The notes below the pieces were generated by a model. The model did no database searches. It worked only from the letters and a program-made list of their open reading frames with translations, and was not told the DNA's origin. From positions 3,746,501 to 3,810,500 of the forward strand of contig PUFA01000034.1 in NCBI GenBank assembly GCA_003508835.1: a stretch of DNA of 64,000 bases, in the 5' to 3' direction. The first letter of the stretch is position 1. The number at the start of each line of letters is the position of its first letter. The DNA is from Eonycteris spelaea. Lineage: Eukaryota; Chordata; Mammalia; Chiroptera; Pteropodidae. Both the position numbers and the translations under genes were made by a program. This document shows positions 24,601 through 36,874 of this stretch, piece by piece.

Positions 24601-25050
24601 TGAGAAAACAGTATCCTTTATGAAAAATGTCTGGGTTTGAGTTGACGATCTTGTGATCTTATTATGAAATGTTTTTATGTACTGTATAATCATGTTTGCT
24701 TTATGACTCTGATACCCTTACAACATCTGCATAGACAGATAAAACTCATCTATGAGACCTATTTGGATGACTCCTTCTTATCCCCATCTCCAATGCCTTA
24801 CCATTCAGTGATGACCTTGCACACAACCTAATATTCAAAGTAGAAACTCCAAAGGCCCATGCAAAAAAAATAACGATAAAATAAAGTAACAGAAAAGAGA
24901 GAGGAGTAACATAAAAGGGGAGAGGGGAAGAGGATGATATGTAAAATTATATATTATTTCATTACAATTACACAATTGAGAAACCAACAAAAAAGACGCT
25001 GCACATATAAAATCGGTTATGTAATAAGAACTGTAGAAAGTAACAATTAC
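21610..25050. other. Intron, no exon recognised
   Basis: Phase logic requires at least one exon of length 1 modulo 3 between the SAND and PHD exons, and part of it could lie here. A candidate micro-exon near 23373-23386 does not fit the required phase. Nothing else is supported. Confidence 0.35.
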
Positions 25051-25098
25051 CTTCTGTTTCCTGGTATACGTTCTTGGAGGGTTAGGCACAAATCCATC
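25051..25098 (-). CDS. SP100: SP100-like exon: end of the SAND domain
   Basis: The exon has 48 nt, exactly 16 codons, between a CTTTCAG acceptor and an AAG|GTAATT donor. It encodes DGFVPNPPRTYTRKQK, matching the family pattern of an aromatic followed by P-x-PP and a basic tail. It joins the SAND core as CLME-DGFVPNPP. It ends in phase 0 whereas the PHD exon starts in phase 1, so at least one undetected exon of length 1 modulo 3 should lie between 25.05 and 19.96 kb if they are spliced together. An old paralogous copy of this exon with its flanking intron is at 1364-1411. Confidence 0.9.
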
Positions 25099-25965
25099 CT
25101 GAAAGATAAGAAGATCCAAGTGCTGGTTAGCCTGTGTTTCTGCTTAGTGAGTATGGCATTTTCAACCTCATCATCAATATTTGTACCTGACTGTCCCACA
25201 GTCAGCTCAACCAAGGTGTCTCAGTGAGAAGCCATCTCCCTCTCCTCACCTGTACTTCTTCTAGAATTCAATCAATGGTGGCTGGAGAATCATCCTTAGA
25301 ATCTTTTCCCTTCCCTAGTGTTTTTATTTCCTTAAGTTTTAGGAGGTTTCCCTTCACATTGTCTTTGACACCTCTCCCTTTTCCATTGTTACCAGTGTCA
25401 ATCAAGTGTGCATCCTCACACTAGCGCTATTTTATCAACACACACTATCCCATACATCCTGGGAGTCAGACACTCTGGACAACCTTGGGCACACAAAGGT
25501 GGACAAGCATAGAGAGGTCTCTAGAGAAAGGGAGAATACATGAAAGGAGGATGTAATACAGTGCGAGAAGGGCCTTAGCAGTGGGTTCAGGGAGCCCGGG
25601 GAGGGAATGACCAGGGAAGGATGGTCAGGGAATATTCAGAAAGAGGTGACAACTAAGCTGTAAATTGCAGGTAAAATATAGGTTTGTTGGTCTGAAAGAC
25701 AGTGAAGTCATTTCGAAGTCCCAGCTGTCTCAGATGCCATTTTGAATAGGTCATTTCACACCTCAGGAGACCTTACTTGTTTTGCACTGTCTGTGTTATG
25801 AGTTTAAACTTTTTTTGCCTGACATTACATCTTGCCACGAAAAACCTCGGTGGATGGATTATGCTGTATCACATCTACCTCAACCCACAGAGCCCTTGTA
25901 CCATGTTGAGGTGCTGCCTTCTGCTGAGGTATGAGCTAAAGCCTCAAGGCTTTGGCTGCAATTCA

Positions 25966-26217
<252 letters not shown>

Positions 26218-26749
26218 TCAGAGCTCTGATGTTTTGCTCCCGCCACACTGGATCTGCAGACACCCAATTTGGACTGAAGATCGGTAGCAGAGAGTCTGAA
26301 CTCCCCTTTCATATTTCAGAATTCTCAAACTCAACTTGTAAGTCCTCTCCAAAGAGATGTTCTGCTTTGTGCACACATTTCTTTGCACTTTGTGCAACTA
26401 AAAAGTGATCGTTACCATCAAATCCACATCATAAAATTATTTCAAAATCACTTACAAGGAAAAGCAAGTGATTCTGAACAATGAGAAGATTCCAATTTGT
26501 TATTGAATTCTGGGGATAAGGACAAGTGAGACTCTCTGATGGGCCTAGGGGCAATGTGGAGGCAGAACTTCAAGTTGGACTGAGATCTCAGGTGGCGGGG
26601 CGGGGGGCGCCCTGCTGCTCAGAATGGCACCCCAGAAACTTCTGTGCCATCTATTACAACATCTTCTATGCAAGTTTAATGGCACTGTTGAGCAGAAAAT
26701 TTTCCATCCCGGAAATCATGGGTAGCTGACATTTCAATAATTGTGAAAA

Positions 26750-27565
26750 GTTATTCAGTAGAAAATTTAACTTATCTATAAATGATAGTCATATACTTAA
26801 CAACATTATTCATTAGAGAAATGGAAGTCAAAAGCACAATAGGATACTACATTATACCCACTAGGACAGCCATAAAAAAACTCAGACAATAACAAGCATT
26901 GGTAAGGATTTGGAGAAATTGGAGCCCTCAGACATTACTGGTGGGGACATAAACTGGTGAAGTACTGTGGAAAACAGTAAGTTAAACATATGATTACCAT
27001 ATAATCCAGCAAACGTCTTGAGGGTATACCCCCAAAAGAACTGAAAAAATATGTTCACACAAAAACTTTACATGAGTGTTCAAAACAGCATTATTCATAA
27101 TAACCAAATAATGAAAAAATTCAAACTTATGGATTGATAAACAAAATACAGCATATCTATACCATGGACTATTATATTATTTAGCAATAAAAAGGAGTAA
27201 ATATAACACATGTTATTACATGGATGAATCTTGAAAACACCATACTGAATGAAACAACCAGTCACAAAAGGTACATGCTATATGAGTCGATTGATATGAA
27301 ATGCTTAGAATAGGACAATTTATAGAGCAGAAAATAGATTAGTGGTTGCTTAGGCCTGGGTGGTGGGTTTAGGTAGGAACAGACACTGACTACTGGTGTT
27401 TCCTTTATTGGGGGACAAAAAATGTTCTAAAATCAGATTGTGATGATAGTTGTATTATCTTGTGAATATAACAAGCATAACAAACAAACACCCCAACAAT
27501 GAATTCTACTTTCCAAGTGGTAAATTGTATATGTGAGTTATATCTCTGAAAAGCTGTTTAAAAAA
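26750..27565 (+). mobile_element. Old L1 3' fragment
   Basis: ORF2 3'-end and 3' UTR pattern (CAATAGGATACTACATTATA, AATCTTGAAAACACCATACT, TGGTGGGTTTAGGTAGGA type). Antisense to the SP100-like gene, about 800 bases, diverged. Confidence 0.75.
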
Positions 27566-28245
27566 TAGCTATGATGCAAATGTTTATATTATATGGTGTC
27601 CACATAGCCATATTAAAAGAAATATGATACGATCCATCATAACAGACAATGATTTCAAATATTTATAATTTAAAAATCACAAAATATTTTACATGTGTTG
27701 TGGAAATTAACTCTCAAATTCATACCATGAGGCAGGATCTTAATTATTATCCCTTTTTCAGATGAGAAATTTCAGGCTCAGAAAAGATCCTCTTCTCTTC
27801 TTAGATGAACCAGTCACTCTTGGCATATCTGAGGCTGGGACTCAGGTTTTCTGTATCTAAATTCTGTGATCTTTCCCCTACACCAAGCACCTTGTCCTGG
27901 TGATGATCATCCAGAAGGGATACAGGACATGAAGGTGGAGGGAGAGGGCCTCTTTCCTTTGACATCTGATTCAAAGTAAAATATGCAACATCCTCCACTC
28001 ATAGATTGAAGTTCCTGCACTCCTCTTTGGTTCTTTTGGCATCTTCATGGACATCTCCCTTTTGGGGTGAACACTTAATATGTACCATTTCTTGAAGTGT
28101 GAAAATATTATCTTAGGGATCCCTTCCTGTTTTTTTCAAGTAAAACTCAGCCCCCTTCCATGAATGATGTGTAATTCACATGGGAAACACATTACTTCTT
28201 GTGATTCCTACAAATGGGAGTTGTAAATTAGACCATGAAACCTAC

Positions 28246-28350
28246 CTTGTTTCAATTTGTTCTTATTTAACATCCCCTTCACCGTACCACAGGTCACAGG
28301 AAGTATTTCAGACTGAAAATTCACTCTTTCATTTGTGTTCACTTTTACCC
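28246..28350 (-). CDS. SP100: SP100-like exon just before the SAND domain
   Basis: The exon has 105 nt, acceptor TCTCTTTTTAG and donor CAAG|GTAGGT, phase 1 to phase 1. It reads VNFQSEILPVTCGTVKGML and ends NKNKLKQ. Human SP100 has INFKQSELPVTCGEVKGTL followed by a similar basic end at the same distance before SAND, so the match is clear. The last base joins the next exon to make the glycine of [16 protein letters not shown] marks the N-terminal edge of the SAND fold. The 7.9 kb upstream intron holds L1 and other repeats; the Lys/Arg-rich exon(s) expected there were not found with confidence. Confidence 0.9.
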
Positions 28351-28359
28351 CTAAAAAGA

Positions 28360-30680
28360 GAAGATTTCTTCATTCTATCTCATTTTGTAATTGCACATGT
28401 ACCCTCCTCCCATGTTGAGGTCACTCCCATAAAGATTTAGGGGTACTTAGCAACTTTAATTCACAAATATCTAGTTTCAAAGTCTTTCTTTCAGTGGCAC
28501 TTTTGGTACAGAACTACAAAATGTCTACCTTGTAATCTACTTTTCAAATCTCACACAAAACAGAATGCTTCAGCAGAGATGCCAGGCATCAATAAAATGG
28601 TCTTAACTCCCATAGATTCTTACATGACAAGGAAATACACGAGGAAACAGGGGCTGGTGCCAGAGTCTGCACATCTCATGCAGAGTACCTCTGGGCTTTG
28701 TCTCCACACTGATTCTCAGTCATTCGATGGAGGGTTATGAGGGGACAAGTGCTGTCTCATTGGTGTCAGGGACATAAAGTACAGATTGGATGGACTGTTC
28801 TCAGGCAGTGTTTCTGACCCTCCCTCCGTCCTGCCTCTCCAAGACTAGATAGAGTGAACAGAACTGAAAACTCTAAGGTTTATAGCTGTCCAGGGTCCAT
28901 GTTGGAGGCACTGTCTATCTTCCCCCTGGCTGAAATATGTCTCATCAGAACCTTAACAATTATAAATGCTGTTCTTTCTTTCATGGACATCGCATTTACT
29001 TGCCTCTCTGATACAAACATGGTGACTTATACCATAGGAGTGATCACCGGGGTCCTAAGCAATTATAGTTTATGAAATTTGTTAAATGCTGCTAGAAGTA
29101 AATCAAATGGATTTGGTCCTAGTCCTCACTGGTCAAATTAATCAGAGTGGCTGGTGAAGTGGTGTCCTCCTGGGGAGATTGTCAGAATCTGCTGTGTGAG
29201 GTGAATTTATTGGGAGGCAACTTTATGTGGTATTTCCACATGACTCAAAGTATCTTTTCAAAGATGTTTGAATAACAAACAGTCTTGGAAGCTAGAGTTA
29301 ACGTTGTTTCTTGACCGGTATGAAACAGAGAACATCTCTCTTCTGATATATTTCAAAAAAGATAGTAAAAACTCCTTCCTCTCCCCAGAAATTTCCTTAA
29401 GTCCCAAGATCATGGTTATGTTCCATATCTTGAAAATAATATGGATTGTGCAGAAGAATACTTTAATCATAACTCAAAATATTTGTGCATCTCATTATAA
29501 ATTTTATCTCAAAAGACAAAGAAAAATACTGCAAACAAATATTGAAATCTAGTTATTAATAAGCATACTGAAGTGTCTTGGGTGAAGTGTACTAATGTCT
29601 GCAACTTTGAAGTGTTTCAAACTTGAAGATGGGTTGGTGGATGGATAGAGAAATGGATAGATGAATAGAAATGTGATAAAGCAAGAACAAATGTTAATTG
29701 TGAATTGGTGTTTACGGGAAAATTTTAAGTTTTCTTTACCTTTAAGATTTTCATAATTCAGTGGTAGAGAAAAGAGATTTTGGTGAGAAGGAGAAGTTTA
29801 TTAACCAAAATGACAGTTATAATAAAAGGATAATTAATATTCATCATGCACACAATAAATTCTAGAAGACAATGCTGTAATCACATTAGTATACTGAGGA
29901 GAAATAGATGTTGACCTAGAATTTTTAATCTTGATTTTAAAAAATTCTATTAAAATAAAGACAAATTTTCACATATAACATTTGCCACTTAGATACCTCA
30001 TTAAAAGAATGAGATATTAACTGAGGTAAATGAAAAGTGAAACCAAAGAAAAGAAACAATGATGAGTGAATAAAATGATGAAATATTCATTTAAGGAGAT
30101 ATGGACTGCAAAATGATGATAGTTTCAAAATTTATAATTAAAAGAAAACTAATAACAACATGTTAAATAGCAATAGGTTTATGATAGAGATGGAGTTTTC
30201 AATTTGGAAGAATTCATGCTAAGATCCTTGCCATCTTTTGAATTAGGGCATGGTTAAAGAAATTACAGAAACTTTACCTCCAATTTCCAAAAGCGGAGAA
30301 AGAAGATGGAATATAGAATTCTGTCTCAATCAATCAGAAAGCAGGAAAGAGACACAAAAACACACAAAATAATGGTTACCAATGTAAAATAGAGAAGTCC
30401 GCATATATCCTAATAAAAGTAGCCAGTAAACTTACTCATTAAAAGATTAGGATTATCAAAGAAGATTACCAAAGCTCAGTGTTGCTAATTAAGCAATGCC
30501 ACATAGGAGGTGTCTTGGAAAGGGATTAAAAAACATAAAACACAAAAGTTAATGTAACAAAGTTAGCACCCTGAAAAAGAGACTTGAAGGCAAAAAGCAT
30601 TAATAAGGACAGAGAGAAACACTCTGTAACTATAAAAGAAGAAGTGCATCTCAACAGCCACCTCGGACAATGAAATGATC
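28360..30680. other. Intron, nothing specific recognised
   Basis: AT-rich intronic DNA. Short frames on both strands have no recognisable similarity. Confidence 0.35.
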
Positions 30681-30689
30681 TTAAAAGTG

Positions 30690-32110
30690 GCTGAACTGAA
30701 AGATAAAAAAAGCTTCAAAATGCACAGGATCTAACATAGCCAAACAATTTTGAAAAAGAGAAACAAAACTGTAAGTCTTACTACTTGATTTTAGGATTCA
30801 TTAGAAAGCTAGAGTAATCAAGAAGGTTTAATATTGACGCAAAGATAGACATATAGATAAATAAAACACAAAAGGAAGTCCGGAAATTGACCCCCAATTA
30901 TATGGCCAACTATCTTTTAAAAAGATATCAAAGCAATTAATTCAATGTACACAAAATAACCTTCAATAAATGGTGCTGGGACAGTTGGATATCCCTATTG
31001 ATCCTCCACCGTTGCTCCCCAAATTCTTACCTAATGTCACATGCAAAAATTAAACTAGATCATAGATCTAAATATAAGAGCCAAACAATAAAACTTCATG
31101 AAGAAAACATAGGATCTTGCGTTAGGCAAAGATTTCTTAAATAGAAACCCCAAATCACAGATTATAAAGGAAAAAACTGTTAGACTTTATCAAAATTAAA
31201 AAAGTTTGCTTTACAACAGATTATGCCAAGAAAATGAAAAGGAAATCACAGACTATGTATAAAGAACTCTTTTCCCTAAGAAATAGAGATAACCCAAACA
31301 AATGAGGATGAAAGGTTTGATTATATATCACCAAATGAGATCTATGGGTGGTTAGTAAGAACACAAAAAGATGCTCAGCACCATTAATCATTAAGGAAAT
31401 CCAAATTAAAACTATAAGAAAAACCATTACATGCCCACTACGGATGGCTAAAACTAAAAGACTAACAATACCAAGTAAGTTGGGGAACAATTAGGACTCC
31501 CATACATTGCTAGTGGCAATGTAAAATGGCACAACCACTTTGAAAAACACTTCAGCAGATTCACAAAGTGTCGAATGTACACCATGTTCACATGAACTAG
31601 CAATACTACTTCTAGGTATTTATCCAAGAAAAATTAAAACGTGTACACCCAAACATTTTTATGTATATGTTCCTTTGTGTGTGTGTGTGTGACAACCCCA
31701 AACTGGAAATAGCTCAATGCTAATGAATAAGTGAATAGATAAACAATCTGTTGTATATTTGTACAATGAAATACTTCTTGGCAGTAAAACAAGAATAACT
31801 ACTAATACACAGAAACATGGATGTGTCTCCAAAGCATTATGCTAAGTGAAAGGGAACAGACATAAATAAAATATATATTGTATGAATTCATTTATATGAA
31901 ATCCCTCCCCCCCCCCAAAAAAAAACCCTATAGTGATAAAAACAGATCAACTGTTGTCAAGAGAGATGGGGTGGGAAGAGGGGTATGAGTGGACCTTTGG
32001 GGTTGATGGAAATGTTCTGTGTCATGATCCTGGTCGTATTTACATAACTATATACATTTATTAAAACATCTACAGTTAACCCTTTAAAGTGGTGAATTCT
32101 ATTGTAAGTT
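30690..32110 (+). mobile_element. Old L1 ORF2/3' fragment
   Basis: ORF2-type order of motifs (AATAAATGGTGCTGGGACAG, GGCAATGTAAAATGGCACAA, GAAACATGGATGTGTCTCC). A (GT)n tract and a poly-C/poly-A tract (31905-31926) interrupt it. It is antisense to the SP100-like gene. Confidence 0.8.
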
Positions 32111-32489
32111 GTATAGTAACAAAGCTGACAAGTAAAAATGTGTTTGATCTCTATAAAGAAAGCTATAAAACTTTGTTGAAGAACAAAAAAGGTGACCTGA
32201 ATAAAGGCATAGTTCATTCTCCTTGGAAAAATCAGAATTCTACCCAAATTATCCTCAAATTCATTATTCTTGAAAGTTGCAATAGAATTGAGGAGATATC
32301 AAGAAAAAATTCTTGATTTGTTTCTAAACCCACAGTGAGTGAGCCAGGATCACTGAACTTCTGAAATCTCCATCTTTTCTGTTTCTCATCAATGTAGTTT
32401 TTCCTTTTTTTTTTTTTTGTGACAGAAAATACAAAGAGCAGGAATAACAAATTTATTTAAAGCTTTGTAATTAAGCCATTTTGGTACTA

Positions 32490-32870
32490 TATTAGAAATA
32501 GAACATGATATCACTTATATGTGGGATATAAACCTAAAAGCAACAAATGAACAAGACAAACAAGCAGAGACTCATGGACATGGACTATAGAGTAGTGGTT
32601 ATCAGAGGGTAGCGTGTGGGGGAGTAGGCGGGAGGTAGACAGGGTAAAGAGGGTCAAATATGTGGCAACAGAAAGAAATCTAACTATGGGAGGTAAATAC
32701 ACTGTGTAAATATATATATATATATATACATATATACATATATATATATGTATATATGTATATATATATATATGCCTTACTGTTAAAGTGTACAGGTGAA
32801 ACTTATTGGATTTAGTTAACCAATGTCACCATAAAAAATAAAAAATAAAAATAAATAAATTTTTTAAAGA
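32490..32870 (+). mobile_element. L1 3' UTR fragment with (TA)n
   Basis: ATGATATCACTTATATGTGG through a purine-rich G stretch to ATAAAAAATAAA at the end. A (TA)n-rich block at 32711-32774 lies inside. The same 3' end occurs inverted at 35330-35650. Confidence 0.7.
32711..32774. repeat. (TA)n-rich microsatellite
   Basis: About 64 bases of TA/TATG/CATA repeats. Confidence 0.9.
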
Positions 32871-33789
32871 AAAGACATAGAACAGTTTTTCAGAGTAGAA
32901 TGCTATTCACAGGTCCTTGAATATAGGGAAAGGCACATTAAAAGGGTATTTCAATTTATAGAACATGAAAAAGTGTTGGTATGCCTCCTTGTAATTACTA
33001 TGTCATACCATAAACAAAGAGGTGAATCCTATGTGAATTACAGATTTAAACATTAAAAAGTATTAAGTATTTCAAATATTCTAGATGCAAATATAGAACA
33101 TTTTTAAAATCTTGAGGTGGAAAATATTTTCTTTGTAAATTTTCTATAAAACCTAAGAACCATAGAGGAAAAAGCCTGACAAATTTAACTACTATTTAAG
33201 TTTAAGTGTCGAACTTCTTTAGGACAAAATAGGCTATTACAAACCTAAAATATAACATCAAATGAGACAAAATATTAATAACATATATAGAAAAATGCAG
33301 TATATGTAATACGTTAATATTCATATTCTTGTTCAGCATGATTTTTTTTAAAAAAAAATGACCAACATAACTCCAACACCGGCAAGGTATATACCAGGCA
33401 TTTATTAAAATAAAAAAAATAATCAATAACCAATGGACAACACTTAACTACACTAAAAAATTATAGTAATGCAAATTAAAACGAAGTAAAACTTTTCACA
33501 GTCAAGTTGGCAAATGGTTAATGTTTATAATGTCTAGTGCATAATGTACTGATTTAAAGTAAAGAAAATGTAACAGTATGAATAGACTTTTTTAGATATA
33601 TAATTCTAATTGTGTTAACATATGGAAATATTAACATCAAAGTTTACAAAGATAAAATATTATAAAATAAAAAACAACATGAAGATATATTTTGAAAAAA
33701 TATAAATTACTGATTTAAAAGATGTAAACTAATCTTACAAAGGTGAAATACTCATGTTTTTTTGTTTGTTTTCTGGTTTTATGAAAGAT

Positions 33790-34260
33790 GTTAGTTCTCT
33801 ATTGCAGCTATAATAAATTACTATAAATTTTGTGGCCTAACAACACAAATTTTTATGTTACAGTTCTGAAAGTCAGATATCTGACACAATATTCACTGGG
33901 CTAAAATGAAGGTGCCCACAGGGTTTTGTTCCTTTCTGGAGGCTGTCAGGGAGAATCCATTTTTTTTTAACTTTTCCAGCTTCTGAAGGTTGCCCACATT
34001 TCTTGGCTCTTTGTCCCCTGCCTTAATCTCCAGTGAGAGAGCCATATTACATCTCCGTGATCATTATTCCATAGGCACATATCCCTCTCTGTACTGCAGA
34101 AAAAATTTCAGATTTCTAAAGACCCATGGGATTTGATTGGGACCACCCAGATAATCCAGAATATCTCCCCATCTCCAGACTATTAAATTAATCACATCCT
34201 CAACATCTCCTGTCATGTAAGGTAACAGATTACAGATTCCAGGCATTAGACAGGGACATA
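33790..34260 (+). repeat. Ancient interspersed repeat, copy 1
   Basis: The pattern TTGCAGCTATAATAAATTAC, TGTGGCCTAACAACACAAAT, TTTCTGGAGGCTGTCAGGG and CCACCCAGATAATCCAGA recurs at 35750-36140 and in part at 36440-36760. I recognise it as a widespread mammalian repeat but cannot name the family with confidence. Confidence 0.6.
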
Positions 34261-35329
34261 GCTGTTTCTGTTGGTATAAAATTCTCAAGAACCTTCGAGA
34301 GCTCCTGTGTATGTCATGGGGGCTTCCTCTATTAGACAAGAGGCTCCTCCACAGATCTTTGCTATACAATCAAAGATGGTTGAGGGAATCTGTGAGTCAC
34401 ATACTTCATCTCATCAAAGAATCTTGTATGTAATTCAATACTCTGAACTTTTGGTACTTCCCAGGCTCTTGCAAAAAGTTGTACAGCCACACTCTTGGTC
34501 ATTCTGCAGAACACACTTTCCTGACAGTGAATCTCATAATTTAAGCAACGTTTGCAACCTGAGTAAGCTAAGAATAATCCAAGTTATCAAGTTCTGATTC
34601 CTTTTCACTTAGCAGTTTTTCCCTCAAATTACCTCTTCCACTCACATTTTACTATAAGCAGCAGAAAGAAACCAGCTGCACCTTCATCACTTGCTTAGAA
34701 GTCTTGTTAGTGTATATCCAGAATGTTCTGCTTTCCACTATCTGCAGGACAGAACTTTGCTAAGCTTTCTGTCACTGTATAATAAGGATCCTCCTCCTCC
34801 AGTTTCCAAAAACAAGTTCCTTATTTCCTTCTGAGTCTTGACAACTCACACCTTCAACTGCCATATTCCTACACATTTGTGCTGTTCAGGATGATTTATA
34901 TACTTTCTGAGACAATAACATGGGGGAGATTTTTCTCTCCCATGTTCTTCATTTCTTTGAGTCCTCGCTAGCAGCCTTTTTTTTTTTTTTTGAGGTAAAC
35001 TTTTTTATTCTCAGAAGACAACAATAACAAAACTTTGATCTAACATCATTAAAGTCATCTTTGGTCTTTATTTACATTAGTTTTTTTTTTTTTTACTAAT
35101 TTAAACAACTTTACTGTCTGGGTCAGATAATTTCACCTGATAATAAGAAATATAATTCATTAAGAAGATAAAGAACAGAATAACCACTTCCTCCCAACTT
35201 ACTTCAAGCACAGGAAATTTATATTATCACTGGTAATTTCAAATCCAAGAGATTAGAAAATCCAATGAGATAATGTAGAGACAATATTACATAGTGATTA
35301 AAAGTATTAATTTTGAAGTCAGACTGCTG

Positions 35330-35650
35330 CCTTGATTCATTTCTGACTTTTTAAATTAAATTTATTGGGGTGACATTGGTTAATAAAATTATATAGGTTT
35401 CAAGCATATGGTTTAATCATATTAAATAAGAAAATCTGTATATTGCATTGTGTGTTCACCACCCAAAGTTAAATTACCTTCTGTCACCATATAATTTGAC
35501 CCTCTTTACCCTCATCTACCTCCCCTACCCAATGACAGTTTTTAGCATCCACATTTCTATGGACAAACTGCTTGAAGCAATCTAGTTTTTTCTATCATTC
35601 TACCTAAAATTATTTCAGCCTGTGTCCACCATCCAAAGCCACTGCCTCTC
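35330..35650 (-). mobile_element. Inverted L1 3' UTR fragment
   Basis: TTTATTGGGGTGACATTGGT and GACCCTCTTTACCC are the reverse complement of the 32640-32860 3' end pattern. Confidence 0.7.
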
Positions 35651-35682
35651 GTTTTTAGAAATATGTCATATCCATATACATA

Positions 35683-35740
35683 ATACAGACTTTGGTTCCT
35701 AGAACCAAAGACTTTGGTTCCTAGAACCCAAAGTCTGTAT
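35683..35740. repeat. Short tandem/inverted repeat (hairpin-forming)
   Basis: The block starts ATACAGACTTTGG and ends CCAAAGTCTGTAT, its exact reverse complement. Between them the near-palindrome GGTTCCTAGAACC occurs twice, 23 bases apart. Confidence 0.85.
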
Positions 35741-35749
35741 TGTTCCTAC

Positions 35750-36140
35750 ATTGCTTCCATAACAATGGACTTCAAACTTAGTGGTTTAAAACAACACAAA
35801 TTTATTATGTTACAGTTAATGTCAGAATTCTGACACGGGTCTCACTGGGCTAAAACCAAGTTTTTCCTAGACCTTCATTCCTTTCTGGAGACTGAAGAGG
35901 ACATTATTTACTTGATTTTCCTGGTTCTAATATTCCCTATTTCCTTTCTCCATCTTCATGCTCTGCACTTTTTAAGTATACTCCATACTGGACCCATCTG
36001 GCGATCCAAGATAACTTCACCCATCTCAAGGTCCCTAGTTTAATCACAACTGTAAAGTCCACTTGCCATGTACGATAAGAGATTACAGGTGCTAGGGTTT
36101 AGGACATGGACATCTTTGAGGGGCCATCATTCTTCCTACC
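35750..36140 (+). repeat. Ancient interspersed repeat, copy 2
   Basis: Same family as 33790-34260: ACTTAGTGGTTTAAAACAAC, CTGACACGGGTCTCACTGGG, then GATTACAGGTGCTAGGGTTTAG. Its end forms part of the tandem duplication carrying the 36.3 kb exon. Confidence 0.6.
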
Positions 36141-36227
36141 ACAGTATTATAAATAATGATAATGTTGAAATGGTGGCATTTAGAAACTCATTTCTAACAT
36201 CAAAAGCAAGTAAAATCTTATTCTTAC

Positions 36228-36281
36228 TTCTCTTTCTTGTGCGTTTTCCTAAGATGGAGTTGCTTCCAAGAACCACAGTGT
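36228..36281 (-). CDS. SP100: SP100-like linker exon, duplicated copy A (downstream)
   Basis: The exon has 54 nt, acceptor TTTCCTAG and donor AGAA|GTAAGA, phase 1 to phase 1. It encodes DTVVLGSNSILGKRTRKR. It starts like human SP100 (DTMDVENNSTLEK) more closely than copy B does and keeps the basic end. By eye it differs from copy B at about 19 of 54 bases, so the duplication is old. Inclusion of both copies would add 18 residues and a second basic patch without disturbing the frame. Confidence 0.75.
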
Positions 36282-36439
36282 CTAGGAAATAGCAATGGAG
36301 GTGAGAAAACAGAAATGAATAAATAAAGTGCATAAATATTAGGATCTTAATGTTAGTGAGAGACAGCAGGTATTAAGAAAGATACTATTATTTGCTATTT
36401 TTTCTACAATAGCAATATATAATTACTCTGTAGTCAAGA

Positions 36440-36760
36440 GGACTCATCCTGTTAAACATGAGTCCATCTTCAGAGCCAGCAATTCTGCATCTCTCTGACC
36501 TTTTGTCCACAGGTATTTCTCCCTCTCTCCACAGCTTGAAAAGGTTCTTTACTTTTTAAGGCTATGGGAGTTTATTGGGCCCACCCAGGTGATCCAGGAT
36601 AATCTTCCCCACCGCAAGGCCCCTTGTTTAATTATACCTGTACTGTATCTTTTCCCATGTAAGATAACATATTACAGGTCCCAGGGATTAGGACATGGAC
36701 ATCTTTGAGGTGCTATCATTCCGCCTATCACATTATTATAAACAATCATTAGGATGAAAT
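36440..36760 (+). repeat. Ancient interspersed repeat, copy 3 (partial)
   Basis: The second half of the same repeat (TTGGGCCCACCCAGGTGATC, TTAGGACATGGACATC), preceding the 36.87 kb exon in the duplicated unit. Confidence 0.6.
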
Positions 36761-36820
36761 TCGGGCATTAAAAAACTCATTTCTCATATCAAAAGCAAGT
36801 CAAATCTTATTAATTCTTAC

Positions 36821-36874
36821 TTCTTTTCCCCTTGGATTTTCCTAATATAGAGTTCTTTACAAGATTCATGGCAC
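36821..36874 (-). CDS. SP100: SP100-like linker exon, duplicated copy B (upstream)
   Basis: The exon has 54 nt, acceptor TTTTCTAG and donor AGAA|GTAAGA, phase 1 to phase 1. It encodes GAMNLVKNSILGKSKGKR. The NSILGK core followed by basic residues parallels human SP100 around NNSTLEK and the Lys/Arg tract, which contributes to nuclear import. A second exon of the same length, phase and pattern lies 593 bp downstream at 36228-36281, so this is one of a duplicated pair. Both copies are open and keep their splice sites. Confidence 0.72.
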
